From: Aquarana catesbeiana
Lineage: Eukaryota > Chordata > Amphibia > Anura > Ranidae
Length of the DNA: 64,000 nt
Reading direction: 5' to 3'
Assembly (NCBI RefSeq): GCF_042186555.1
Contig: NC_133325.1
Span: 673,495,640 to 673,559,639, forward strand
The notes beneath the pieces were generated by a model. It did not search any database. It was not told the origin of the DNA and saw only the letters and a list, made by a program, of their open reading frames with translations. Positions 42,913 to 52,341 of the stretch are shown one piece after another; positions within the stretch are counted from its first letter, which is position 1, and every line of letters begins with the position of its first letter. A program made the translations under genes and the position numbers.

Positions 42913-44116
42913 CCCCTTCCCGCCGACCGTACGCACATATGCGTACTCGGCTTTCTGGGGTTATACCGGGATGATGCCCGCAGCTGCAGGCATCATCCCG
43001 GTACTGTTGTTTACAGCGGGCGATCGGCTACCCGTGTATAACAACCGATGCGGCTAAAAGCCGCTCGGTTGTTATACCGGAGGAGCGGGAGGGGACATCC
43101 CCCCCTCCCGCCGCCTCCCGCCGCTGTTACCGGGCCTCCCGTGCGATCGGGAGGCCCGGTGTCCAATCGCGTACTTTCGGCGGCTGGGGGGCGGGCTGGA
43201 ACGAAGCTGTGAGCGGCTTCGTTCCAGCCTTCTTGTTGTAAACGCGGAAGCGACGTCATGACGTCGCTTCCCGTTTACTCGGCTGCCAATGGCGTAGAAT
43301 TTTAAAAAGTACACAGTATTCAGAATCGCCGTTTTCGGCGATCTGAATACTTTGAAGTGTAAAGGAGGGATGGGGGGTCTTTTAGACCCCCCATCCCTCC
43401 ATAAAGAGTACCTGTCACCACCTATTACTGTCACAAGGGATGTTTACATTCCTTGTGACAGCAATAAAAGTAAAAAAAAAAAAAGTTTTTAAAACACAAT
43501 TTATAAAGTAAAAAAATAAATAAAATAAATTAAAAAAAAAAAAAAAATTTTTAAAGTGCCCCTGTCCCCGCCAGCTCGGGCAGCTAAGAAAACGCATACG
43601 GAAGTCGCGCCCGCATATGTAAACGGTGTTCAAATCACACATGTGAGGTATCGCCGCGATCGTCAGAGCGAGAGCAATAATTCTAGCCCTAGACCTCCTC
43701 TGTAACTCTAACCTGGTAACTGTAAAAAAATTTTAAAGCGTCGCCTATGGAAATTCATAGGTACCGTAGTTTGTCGCCATTCCACGAGTGCGTGCAATTA
43801 TAAAGGGTGACATTTTGGTATCTATTTACTCGGCGTAACATTATCTTTCACATTATACAAAAAAATTGGGGTAACTTTACTGTTTGGATTTTTTAAAATT
43901 CATGAAAGTGTCCCTTTTCCAAAAATTTTCGTTTAAAACACCGCTGCACAAATACCGTGTGATAAAAAATATTGCAACAATCGCCATTTTATTCTCTAGA
44001 TTCTCTGCTAAAAAAATATATATAATGTTTGGGGGCTCTAAGTAATTTTCCAGCAAAAAATATGGATTTTAACTTGTAAACACCAAATTTCAAAAATAGG
44101 CTTAGTCATGAAAGGG
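42913..44116. mobile_element. TTAA-type element inside the PLE 3' region
   Basis: It starts ccccttcccgccgaccg and ends gtcatgaaaggg before TTAA (44117-44120); the left flank is TTAT. The PLE copy at 58270-58290 is uninterrupted at this point (ctattataaattctg), which defines the insertion. The GC-rich half has hairpins (aggatgatgcccgcagctgc region; gaatcgccgttttcggcgat; gaggggggtc-like / gaccccccatccctcc). It is the best copy of the 6091-7244 family. Confidence 0.85.
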
Positions 44117-44260
44117 TTAAATTCTGTTGGTTTTTTGTTGTTGTGATTTACAGGGATCAGCGGGGATGGGGGATGGCGTTTATATGGTTTTAATTGTTTT
44201 CTAGATACCATTACCTATAAGTAATGTTTCGATTTAGCTACAGTCGTGTTCTTTGTAAAG

Positions 44261-45276
44261 AATGGGGAGATTTCTTTGTGAAGAAAGGTTTAGAACTTCT
44301 TGACCTCTTACTCTCATGGAAACAAAGGAAAATGAAAGTTCTGGAGTCACAGATCCGTGACATTCAGAAAGCCATAGAACCATTTAAGGAGAGTGATGAA
44401 TTTCTGAGGTTATCTGTGGATCTTAGGAATAAACTCACTAAATGGGACACAGAGGTTCAAACTAAGAAAAAGAAAAAATATATTAGGGACTCTGATGACT
44501 TCTGTAATGGGAATGTATTCAAATGGTAGAATGCTAGTGTTCCTAATCAGTCTATGACAGTTAATGTGCCCATTCAGGTAGATAATTATTCACCTTTGCC
44601 TCCACCTAATACCCATCCTATTTACAGTTATGATCACCCCTCATCTGCCCCTATCCTTCAGAGGGAAGGTCAGGTGTTTAGAGGGAATAATAGGGGAAAA
44701 AGAGGTAGAGGAAGAAGGAATGGTCCCCCTGTCACTTCCTTTAGGAATAACTCTCAATACCAACAGAATTATGAATCACCACATGCGTGGGCCAACCATA
44801 GACAGGATCCTTACTCTCACTATGGGAATCAAGGGAGGGGGATGCCTCAATTCCCTTGGGGGGGGGGGGCAGGTGCCCATTTCCAATGTAGTCTGGGTCT
44901 CTTTGTGCCAAGAATATTCAGCTCACTTGGAATTTCAGTACCGAAAAAGTAGTCTGTGATCATTTCTGGTTGTGCAATTACCTCAAGCCTACTGATTGGA
45001 ATTCTTATATCCCACGGGGGAGCTGCCACCATAAGCCATGGTTATGTAACATCCCCAGGGGTCAGTCCGTTAGACTTGCACATGAGAAGATGACTTTATC
45101 ACTCAGTCACAAGAGTTATCATCCATATTTCAGGAAAAGGGATATGATAAAAGCTCTTTAGATAGTGATATAGAGAGAGTGCGTATTATGGACAAGGCAA
45201 CACCGGTGGCTGATAAAGTGAGAGGTACCAGTACCAGTGTTTCCAATTTTAAAATGGTACTCAATTACAATGTTCA
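44261..45276 (+). pseudogene. PLE N-terminal region and RT tail, core deleted
   Basis: Open to 44529: EWGDFFVKKGLELLDLLLSW, a charged helical part, then EVQTKKKKKYIRDSDDF. After a stop at 44527-44529 the frame resumes (VPIQVDNYSPLPPPN, NNRGKRGRGRRNG), the basic linker before the RT in Penelope-like proteins. At a ggggggggggc run near 44860 the sequence jumps past the RT fingers and palm. The RT thumb side is readable in pieces: YLKPTDWNSYIPRG, then CHHKPWLCNIPRGQSVRL, then DDFITQSQELSSIFQEKGYD. It is interrupted at 45276 by Gypsy 2. No catalytic Asp pair remains, so no RT activity. Confidence 0.75.
45272..45276 (+). repeat. 5-bp target-site duplication of Gypsy 2 (left)
   Basis: gttca directly precedes the 5' LTR and is repeated at 51166-51170 directly after the 3' LTR. 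Confidence 0.9.
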
Positions 45277-46036
45277 TGTCAGAAAGGTTACCTGGTTGGG
45301 CGCCGGGGCGCGCCGGGGCGCGTTGGCGCTCGTGTCCCTGTCCGTGCTGGGACGCGTGTCCCTGGGGGCGCCGGTGTGTCTGGGCCGGCCGGCCGTGGCG
45401 TGCGGGGTGGCGTCCGGGCGTTCGTGCGTACGCGCGTTCGCGCTAGCGCGCGTCCGCGTTAGCGCGCGTCCGCCTGCGGGCGTTACCTTTGACATGCCCG
45501 GTAGTGTGGGCGTGCACGCCGGTGTCGGGGGCGCGCTCGGGTGCGTGCGGGGGCGCGGCGTTTTGGCGCCAATCAGTCTATTTGAAGCCTGCCTCTGCAC
45601 TGACCCGGTGCTGCCTGATCAAACAGCTTTGTACCTTGTCCCGTGATCATCTTGTGTTCCTGTATCCTCGTAGTGTTTACCCGTTGTGACCCGGCTTGCC
45701 TTTGGACCTTCCTTGACTGCTGCCTGAACCCGACCCCGGCTTGTTTGACCTCGTTTCTGCCTTATCCCTTGTACCGTTGCTGCCAGCCCGTTGCCGACCT
45801 CTGCCTGTGTGTGACCAGCCTGATTAGCTCCTGCTCAGCATCTGCTCTATCCAGCCTGAAGACCCACCGGTTGCTTGCCAGACCACAGTGCTCCAGGATT
45901 CTAACTTCAGGCCCTCATACCACTCCGCATTCGCGGGCCTCCTGTCTACTCTACCAGGGGCCCCGAATCGGATACGTAAGGGAGCCTACCCTCTGCCCAA
46001 GCGGACTCACCTGTCTGGTAAGTGTGGGACCTGACA
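45277..46036 (+). repeat. 5' LTR of Gypsy 2
   Basis: It begins TGTCAG and ends CTGACA (760 bp). The U3 part (to about 45605) is extremely CpG-rich with a gcgcgtccgcgttagc repeat. The R-U5 part is of ordinary composition and nearly identical to the 3' LTR. Confidence 0.95.
45569..45610 (+). promoter_or_regulatory. LTR promoter of Gypsy 2
   Basis: A CCAAT-type box (gccaatcag, 45569-45577) overlaps a TATA-like tctatttgaa (45577-45586). The predicted start is about 45608-45610, some 30 bp downstream, at the site complementary to the primer-binding site. Start position is inference. Confidence 0.55.
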
Positions 46037-46038
46037 GT

Positions 46039-46048
46039 ATCAGGCAGC
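46039..46048 (+). promoter_or_regulatory. Primer-binding site complementary to RNA 5' end
   Basis: atcaggcagc, 2 nt after the 5' LTR, is the exact complement of gctgcctgat at 45610-45619 (and 50739-50748 in the 3' LTR). It lies between the LTR and the gag ATG (46050). This fits self-primed minus-strand synthesis rather than tRNA priming. Confidence 0.75.
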
Positions 46049-46049
46049 C

Positions 46050-49000
46050 ATGACTGAGTCCGGGCAGGGGGCCTCCCCCATGGATGAACTATGCAGGCAC
46101 TTAGCGGGCCTTACGCAAGCTGTTAAAAGTCTACAGGAAGGCTACACCAGACTGGAAGGACAGGTCCAGGCCCTCTCAGCCTCTCCTCCAGGAGCAATAT
46201 CCAACCCTGCCTCAGCGCCCTCTGTAGTGATGCTCCCACCAGAACCCAGGGTTCCTACACCCGAAAAGTTTTCAGGAGAACGCAGTAAGTTCCGGGCGTT
46301 CCGTAACGCATGCGAACTCTACTTTGCCCTACAACCCCGTACGTTCTCCCTGGAGGCTACTAAAGTGGGGTTCGTCATATCCTTGCTGACAGGCGAGCCT
46401 CAAACCTGGGCCCACCATCTACTGGAGCAAAAGGCTCAATCTCTTGACTCCTTGAGTGACTTCTTCCTAGCCATGTCTCAGCTATATGAGGACCCTCAGC
46501 TAACAGCCATGGCAGAAGCCGCCTTGCACTCCCTTCAACAAGGTCGCAGAGCGGCCGAAGATTATGCCGTGGAGTTTAGGCGTTGGAGCTCGGACACGGA
46601 GTGGAATGACGCAGCCTTGCGTCACCAATATCGGCTGGGGTTGTCGGATCCCCTAAAGGATGAATTAGCGCGAGTGGGGGTACCCCAGACACTAGAGGAG
46701 CTAATCAATCTGTCAATTCAAATTGACCGCCGCCCCAGGGAAAGACGCTCTGAGAGATTCGTGAATCACCCACGCCTCACCTGGATGTTGCCCAGGGCCC
46801 CTAGTGCCCCGAACCAAGCTCCGCTTGTCTCATCTGCCCCAGCCCAGGAGGTTTCGGAACCTATGCAGTTGGGACTGCTCCGTCCCTCCCTGACTCCTGA
46901 GGAGAAGACCCGAAGCCGCACACTCAACCTGTGCTTGTACTGTGGAGAGCCTGGTCACTTTGCAAGAGCATGCCCCAATAAAAGACGTAAGTGTCTGCCG
47001 TCTTCCTCATTGTGTGCGCCTGTCCTACCTAGTACCGGTAACCATTTAACATTCTCCATTGTTTTACAGTTACCTGGAAGGAGCATCCCAGTACCGGTCA
47101 TCATTGATTCGGGAGCATGCAGTGGATTCATTGACCGGACTTTTGTCGAAACTCACCATATCCCCACTCAAACCAAAGCCCAAGGACTGGCAGTCTTTCT
47201 AGCGGACGGTTCCACCCTCCGCTCCGGACCCGTTACCCAAGAAACGGTTCCCTTATTGGCCACCATTGGCCCGGAACATCAGGAACTGTTACGTCTAGAT
47301 GTCATCTCCTCTCCCCTCTTCCCAATTATCCTAGGAATACCTTGGCTACAGGCTCACAACCCTAGTATCAACTGGTCTACGGGCAAAATCCAGTTTTCTT
47401 CTGAGTATTGTAGACAAAACTGCTTACGGGGGACCTCCCTAACCTCCTCCCAATGCCTGTGCATGGACTCAGAAACTAAGCTCTTCCCAGATCTTCCTGA
47501 ACCATACCGGGATTTCCTGGACGTGTTCAGTAAAAAGGGAGCAGAAACCCTTCCAGTACATAGATCCTATGATTGCCCAATAGAACTTTTACCGGGTACC
47601 GAAGTTCCTTTTGGGAGGATCTTCCCTCTAGCTGTGCAGGAGCTGGGCACCCTGAAAACCTATATAGATGAAAACCTGAAGAAAGGGTTCATTCGTCCTT
47701 CCACGTCTCCAGCTGGGGCAGGCATCTTTTTCGTGGAAAAGAAGGATCACTCCTTACGTCCCTGCATTGATTACCGGGAGCTTAATAAAATCACGATAAA
47801 GAACAGATACCCGCTACCCTTGGTTCCTGAATTATTTCAGAGACTAGGATCTGCTACCGTTTTCACTAAGCTAGACCTCCGTGGGGCCTATAATTTGATC
47901 CGCATAAGAGAAGGAGACGAGTGGAAGACAGCCTTTCGTACTCGATTCGGACATTACGAGTATCTCGTCATGCCTTTTGGTCTGTGCAACGCACCGGCAA
48001 CTTTTCAGCACTTTGTCAACGATGTCTTTCATGACTTACTGGACTTATATGTCATCGTCTACCTGGATGATATCCTGGTCTTTTCTGCCTCCCTGATGGA
48101 GCACCGCAAACACGTACGAAATGTACTCTCCCGGCTGAGACAACATGGCCTTTACGCCAAACTTGAAAAGTGTGAATTCGAGCTCCAATCTATCCAGTTC
48201 TTGGGCCTGATCATTTCTCCTGATGGCATTAAAATGGATCCACAGAAAGTATCCGCTATTCTGGATTGGCCTGCACCGACTGACAAAAAAGGAGTACAGC
48301 GTTTTATTGGCTTTGCCAATTTCTATAGGAAGTTTATTAAGGGATTTTCTTCAATCATTACTCCTATTACAGAACTTATCAAACAAGGATGCCGGTTCCG
48401 CTGGACCCCTAGGGCACAAGAGGCCTTTGAAAGACTCAAAGCGCTGTTTACATCAGCTACTATTCTTAAGCATCCCAACCCTGCCTTGCCTTTCGTCCTG
48501 GAAGTGGATGCTTCCGAGGTTGCAGTTGGAGCCGTACTGTCACAGAGACAGGGTGCCAAAGCACTCCTGTACCCCGTGGGATTCTTCTCACGTAAGCTCT
48601 CTCCGTCCGAGAGAAATTATGACGTGGGTGATCGGGAACTTCTAGCCATTAAAGCAGCTCTGGAGGAATGGCGTTATCTCCTGGAAGGTGCAGCACACCC
48701 CATTTTGGTCTACACAGACCATAAGAACTTAGAATACCTAAGAACAGCCAAGAGATTAAAACCCCGGCAGGCCAGATGGGCACTTTTTTTTTCACGATTT
48801 GTTTTCCACATCACTTACAGACCCGGATCCAAGAATGTCAAATCCGACGCCCTTTCCCGAATGTTTCTCGAATCTGAAAGAACCCTGTCCCCAGACACCA
48901 TTCTCCCCTCTGGAAATTTCCTAATTCTACAGGAGGACTTGATTTCTCAGATCAGACGAGCTTCCTTGGGAATGCCTCCACCTGCTGAAGCCTGTACCAA

Positions 49001-50540
49001 GGATGGGCTGTTTTGGGTCAAGAATAAGATTGTGGTTCCTGAGGAGCTAAAAGTACGAGTGCTAAGCCTGTGCCATGATCACAAACTTGCGGGTCACTTC
49101 GGCACACGGAAAACAGCTGACCTTGTCCAACGCACCTTTTGGTGGCCTCACCTTGCCAAGGATTGCAAGGAATATGTGGAGTCCTGTAACACGTGTGCCA
49201 GAAACAAGACTAGCCGGACAAGAGCATGGGGCCTGTTGAAACCATTACCAGTCCCAGACAGACCTTGGGCCATGATTTCAATGGACTTTATCGTTGAGCT
49301 CCCACCATCAGAGGGTTTTTCGTCCATTTTTGTCGTAGTAGACAGGCTGTCTAAAATGGCCCATTTTCTCCCCATGAAGGGCACCCCTTCAGCCATGGAG
49401 ACCGCCTCCATCTTTATTAAAGAAATCGTTAGACTACATGGAGTCCCGACCAGTATAGTCTCAGACAGAGGCGTCCAGTTCACCTCCAGATTTTGGAAAG
49501 CCCTCTGTGGCGCCCTTGACATCGAGTTGTCCTTTTCTTCGGCCTACCACCCTCAGTCTAACGGACAAACCGAGAGGACAAACCAAACCTTGGAGCAATA
49601 CATCCGCTGTTTTTCCGCATTCTCCCAGGATGACTGGGCTTCCTTGCTTCCCATCGCAGAATTTTCATATAACAACTCACTACATTCAGCAACTAATCAG
49701 TCTCCGTTTTATGCCAATTATGGTTTCCACCCATCCTTCTTGCCTGGAGCACTTCCTGAGTGCCCTGTTCCTGCAGTATCCGAAACCTTGGATTTTTTCT
49801 CCAACAACAACAAATTGCTGCAGGAAACCATGACCAAGGCTCAGGAAGACTACAAGAAGATCTTTGACAGAAAGAGACGGGGGGAACTGGTCCTAGAACC
49901 TGGCAATTCTGTCTGGCTGTCCACCGCTAATCTCAAGTTAGCATGCCCATCCAGGAAACTGGGTCCCAAATACCTGGGTCCTTTCTTGATCAAAAGGAAG
50001 ATCAACAATGTGGCATATGAACTGGACCTTCCCAACTCCTTGAGGGTACACCCAGTGTTCCACGTGTCCCTCCTGAAGCCGGTCACCCCCAATTTCTTTC
50101 CTGGTCGCAGTATTTGCCCACCCAAACCTATTGTGGTTGATGGCGAAGAGGAGTTCGAAGTGAAGGCAATTCTAGATTGCAGAAGAAGGCACAAGCAAGT
50201 GCAATATCTGGTAAAATGGAAGGGCTATGGGCCCGAAGATAATTCGTGGGAGCCGGAAAACAATTTACATGCTAAAGAACTTCTGCAATCCTTTAAAACC
50301 TCTCATTCCTCGAAGATGGCCCAGCTGGGCATCCGGAGTCTGCCCTTGAGGAGGGGTTACTGTCAGAAAGGTTACCTGGTTGGGCGCCGGGGCGCGCCGA
50401 GGCGCGTTGGCGCTTGTGTCCCTGTCCGTGCTGGGACGCGTGTCCCTGGGGGCGCCGGTGTGTGTCTGAGCCGGCCGGCCGTGGCGTGCGGGGTGGCGTC
50501 CGGGCGTTCGTGCGAACGCGCTAGCGCGCGTCCGCGTTAG
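46050..50540 (+). CDS. Gag-pol polyprotein of Gypsy 2 chromovirus
   Basis: One uninterrupted 1,496-codon frame from the ATG 14 nt after the LTR. Gag core about residues 70-235 (FSGERSKFRAF start). Zinc knuckle C295-x2-C298-x4-H303-x4-C308. Protease D353-S-G. RT with YLDD at 671-674 and VMPFGLCNAP before it. RNase H with EVDASE and YTDHKNL. Integrase H-H-C-C finger around HKLAGHFG to CNTC, then catalytic D1079, D1139 and E1175 (35 residues between the last two). GPY/F-like region (LGPKYLGPF), then a chromodomain at about 1369-1418 (YLVKWKGYG, SWEPENNL). No stop occurs before the 3' LTR: residues from about 1438 to 1496 are read from the LTR and have no domain. No frameshift between gag and pol, as in single-frame Tf1/sushi-type elements. 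All catalytic residues are present; likely competent. Confidence 0.95.
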   Translation: MTESGQGASPMDELCRHLAGLTQAVKSLQEGYTRLEGQVQALSASPPGAISNPASAPSVVMLPPEPRVPTPEKFSGERSKFRAFRNACELYFALQPRTFSLEATKVGFVISLLTGEPQTWAHHLLEQKAQSLDSLSDFFLAMSQLYEDPQLTAMAEAALHSLQQGRRAAEDYAVEFRRWSSDTEWNDAALRHQYRLGLSDPLKDELARVGVPQTLEELINLSIQIDRRPRERRSERFVNHPRLTWMLPRAPSAPNQAPLVSSAPAQEVSEPMQLGLLRPSLTPEEKTRSRTLNLCLYCGEPGHFARACPNKRRKCLPSSSLCAPVLPSTGNHLTFSIVLQLPGRSIPVPVIIDSGACSGFIDRTFVETHHIPTQTKAQGLAVFLADGSTLRSGPVTQETVPLLATIGPEHQELLRLDVISSPLFPIILGIPWLQAHNPSINWSTGKIQFSSEYCRQNCLRGTSLTSSQCLCMDSETKLFPDLPEPYRDFLDVFSKKGAETLPVHRSYDCPIELLPGTEVPFGRIFPLAVQELGTLKTYIDENLKKGFIRPSTSPAGAGIFFVEKKDHSLRPCIDYRELNKITIKNRYPLPLVPELFQRLGSATVFTKLDLRGAYNLIRIREGDEWKTAFRTRFGHYEYLVMPFGLCNAPATFQHFVNDVFHDLLDLYVIVYLDDILVFSASLMEHRKHVRNVLSRLRQHGLYAKLEKCEFELQSIQFLGLIISPDGIKMDPQKVSAILDWPAPTDKKGVQRFIGFANFYRKFIKGFSSIITPITELIKQGCRFRWTPRAQEAFERLKALFTSATILKHPNPALPFVLEVDASEVAVGAVLSQRQGAKALLYPVGFFSRKLSPSERNYDVGDRELLAIKAALEEWRYLLEGAAHPILVYTDHKNLEYLRTAKRLKPRQARWALFFSRFVFHITYRPGSKNVKSDALSRMFLESERTLSPDTILPSGNFLILQEDLISQIRRASLGMPPPAEACTKDGLFWVKNKIVVPEELKVRVLSLCHDHKLAGHFGTRKTADLVQRTFWWPHLAKDCKEYVESCNTCARNKTSRTRAWGLLKPLPVPDRPWAMISMDFIVELPPSEGFSSIFVVVDRLSKMAHFLPMKGTPSAMETASIFIKEIVRLHGVPTSIVSDRGVQFTSRFWKALCGALDIELSFSSAYHPQSNGQTERTNQTLEQYIRCFSAFSQDDWASLLPIAEFSYNNSLHSATNQSPFYANYGFHPSFLPGALPECPVPAVSETLDFFSNNNKLLQETMTKAQEDYKKIFDRKRRGELVLEPGNSVWLSTANLKLACPSRKLGPKYLGPFLIKRKINNVAYELDLPNSLRVHPVFHVSLLKPVTPNFFPGRSICPPKPIVVDGEEEFEVKAILDCRRRHKQVQYLVKWKGYGPEDNSWEPENNLHAKELLQSFKTSHSSKMAQLGIRSLPLRRGYCQKGYLVGRRGAPRRVGACVPVRAGTRVPGGAGVCLSRPAVACGVASGRSCERASARPR
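50348..50356 (+). promoter_or_regulatory. Polypurine tract of Gypsy 2
   Basis: gaggagggg, 4 nt upstream of the 3' LTR start (50361), is in the expected place for plus-strand priming. It lies inside the gag-pol frame. Confidence 0.75.
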
Positions 50541-51165
50541 CGCGCGTCCGCGTTAGCGCGCGTCCGCCTGCGGGCGTTACCTTTGACATGCCCGGTAGTG
50601 TGGGCGTGCACGCCGGTGTCGGGGGCGCGCTCGGGAGCGTGCGGGGGCGCGGCGCGCCTTGGCGAATCGGCGCGCGCACGAGCGCGGCGTTTTGGCGCCA
50701 ATCAGTCTATTTGAAGCCTGCCTCTGCACTGACCCGGTGCTGCCTGATCAAACAGCTTTGTACCTTGTCCCGTGATCATCTTGTGTTCCTGTATCCTCGT
50801 AGTGTTTACCCGTTGTGACCCGGCTTGCCTTTGGACCTTCCTTGACTGCTGCCTGAACCCGACCCCGGCTTGTTTGACCTCGTTTCTGCCTTATCCCTTG
50901 TACCGTTGCTGCCAGCCCGTTGCCGACCTCTGCCTGTGTGTGACCAGCCTGATTAGCTCCTGCTCAGCATCTGCTCTATCCAGCCTGAAGACCCACCGGT
51001 TGCTTGCCAGACCACAGTGCTCCAGGACTCTAACTTCAGGCCCTCATACCACTCCGCATTCGCGGGCCTCCTGTCTACTCTACCAGGGGCCCCGAATCGG
51101 ATACGTAAGGGAGCCTACCCTCTGCCCAAGCGGACTCACCTGTCTGGTAAGTGTGGGACCTGACA
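50361..51165 (+). repeat. 3' LTR of Gypsy 2
   Basis: 805 bp, TGTCAG to CTGACA. It is longer than the 5' LTR because of an extra copy of the gcgcgtccgcgttagc unit and a 30-40-bp GC-rich block near 50655-50690. The remainder differs by few bases (for example caggatt versus caggact). Confidence 0.95.
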
Positions 51166-51170
51166 GTTCA

Positions 51171-51281
51171 TATAAGAAGTTCGAGAAAGTGATTTCTAAA
51201 AATTGGTCTTGAAACAGGACAGAGTGCTGGGTCCTTTGTTGCCCCAACGTCCTGCTTTCATATATAAAAAAGCCCCATCCC
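51171..51281 (+). pseudogene. PLE coding segment between two insertions
   Basis: After the Gypsy duplication the PLE resumes: KKFEKVISKNW, then VLKQDRVLGPLLPQRPAFIY and KKAPS, ending where the LINE starts. This is the linker between RT and the Cys-rich/GIY-YIG part. It joins to 44261-45276 across the Gypsy element and to 57676 onward across the LINE. Confidence 0.8.
51266..51281 (+). repeat. 16-bp target-site duplication of the LINE (left)
   Basis: aaaaaagccccatccc, repeated exactly at 57676-57691. Confidence 0.9.
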
Positions 51282-51441
51282 GGGGGAGATGGGTGGAGCC
51301 TAACGGAGCAGACATGCATTGTTAGAGCTCCACACCGCTGAGGAGAGAAGAGAAGGACAAAGCGGAGCCTGCAGGCTCAAAAGGTATCCATTTGAACCTT
51401 TTTGCCCCTGGGAACAAACTGTGAAAGTTTGGGCAGGAAAT

Positions 51442-52341
51442 ATGGTACTGGGAGGAAACCGTGGCAGAAATAAAAATCACCTCACAAAGAGCTCACAGGC
51501 ACTCACTGCAGCTGAAGCAGCTCCAGTCACCTCACAAGATACAGCATCAGGGCGCTCTCACAGACAGAAAATGTCACAGCAAGACTCTCCATTTGAATCA
51601 GACACAGAACAAATCCTCTCAAAAACTTCTCCACAAGCCTCCTCAGCATTCCCAGTAATATTATTACAATTTGAAAAGATGCTTCATAAGGCTTTAAAAC
51701 AAACCTCAGACCAAATAACAAAAAGCCTAACCAAAGAAATAAGAGAGCTGGGAAACCGCACCGCAGCCCTAGAAATAAAAATGGATGAAATTGAAATTAC
51801 AACCCAAGAAAATATAACAGAATTGGAACAATTAAAAGAAGAGAATTTAATACTTCAAACTAAGCTCGAAGATTACGAAAATAGAGCCAGACGTTCAAAC
51901 TTGCGCATAAGGGGAATACCTGAAACTGTGACAGACCTGCAATCTACTATTACTGCTCTATTACAAGAACTAAAGACAGATATCCCTATTGAACGTTTAG
52001 AACTGGACAGAGTACACAGAGCCCTCACAGCCAAAAAGAAAGATGGACCCCCACGTGATATAATCACAAAATTTCATTATTACAGAACGAAAGAACAAAT
52101 ACTAATTGCTGCAAGAGAAAAAAAGGAACTTAATTTTCAAGGACACAATTATCAAATTTTTGCTGACCTATCCCAACTTACTATTACTAAAAGACGATCC
52201 ATGAAACCCCAACTAATGGAACTGCAACGCCACAACATTATGTATCAATGGGGCTTCCCCTTTTCAGTCAGATTTAACCACCAAGGTACAATTTACAGAA
52301 GCAGATCAGCAGATGAACTACAACAAACCCTTTTAAAATGA
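51442..52341 (+). CDS. LINE ORF1 protein (RNA-binding)
   Basis: The first ATG of the open frame is 51442 (MVLGGNRGRNKNHLTK), giving 299 residues. The frame is open upstream to 51319 but has no ATG there. A Ser/Gln-rich N-terminus leads to a coiled coil at about 85-148 (heptads in ELGNRTAALEIKMDEIE and ELEQLKEENLILQTKLEDYE), expected to trimerise. The RRM-like part starts at NLRIRGIPE (about 153-161), and the C-terminal domain has RDIITKFHYYRTKEQIL and FADLS. This is the L1 ORF1p layout; it binds LINE RNA. The frame ends at TGA (52339-52341), but 55 further codons continue in frame to TGA at 52507-52509, with a basic SPTRRRM and HSHKRGRY tail. The TGA may be a nonsense mutation of a longer protein. 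Confidence 0.85.
   Translation: MVLGGNRGRNKNHLTKSSQALTAAEAAPVTSQDTASGRSHRQKMSQQDSPFESDTEQILSKTSPQASSAFPVILLQFEKMLHKALKQTSDQITKSLTKEIRELGNRTAALEIKMDEIEITTQENITELEQLKEENLILQTKLEDYENRARRSNLRIRGIPETVTDLQSTITALLQELKTDIPIERLELDRVHRALTAKKKDGPPRDIITKFHYYRTKEQILIAAREKKELNFQGHNYQIFADLSQLTITKRRSMKPQLMELQRHNIMYQWGFPFSVRFNHQGTIYRSRSADELQQTLLK

Larger units (their letters stand above)
45277..51165 (+). mobile_element. Full-length Gypsy chromovirus (element 2)
   Basis: 5,889 bp: 5' LTR, 13-nt leader with primer site, one gag-pol frame with chromodomain, polypurine tract, 3' LTR, and an exact 5-bp duplication. LTRs are nearly identical outside a GC-rich repeat, so insertion was recent. Order PR-RT-RH-IN plus chromodomain places it in the chromovirus branch of Ty3/Gypsy; single-frame gag-pol and self-priming signals fit the Tf1/sushi-like group. 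The element lies in the PLE coding region, in the same orientation. Confidence 0.95.

Noticed and set aside
45179..45646. 155-codon frame at the start of Gypsy 2, with an antisense 108-codon frame
   Set aside because: CpG-rich LTR sequence lacks stop codons by composition. The frame crosses the LTR boundary and has no domain.
46037..46049. tRNA primer-binding site for Gypsy 2
   Set aside because: I see no TGG-type tRNA 3'-end complement after the LTR, whereas a perfect 10-nt match to the LTR itself is present.
48223..50194. Several 78-140-codon frames on both strands within gag-pol
   Set aside because: Shadows of the 1,496-codon gag-pol frame.
51319..51441. Extension of LINE ORF1 upstream to 51319
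   Set aside because: The open frame begins with TTG, not ATG. The first ATG is at 51442, and the upstream residues look like translated 5' UTR.
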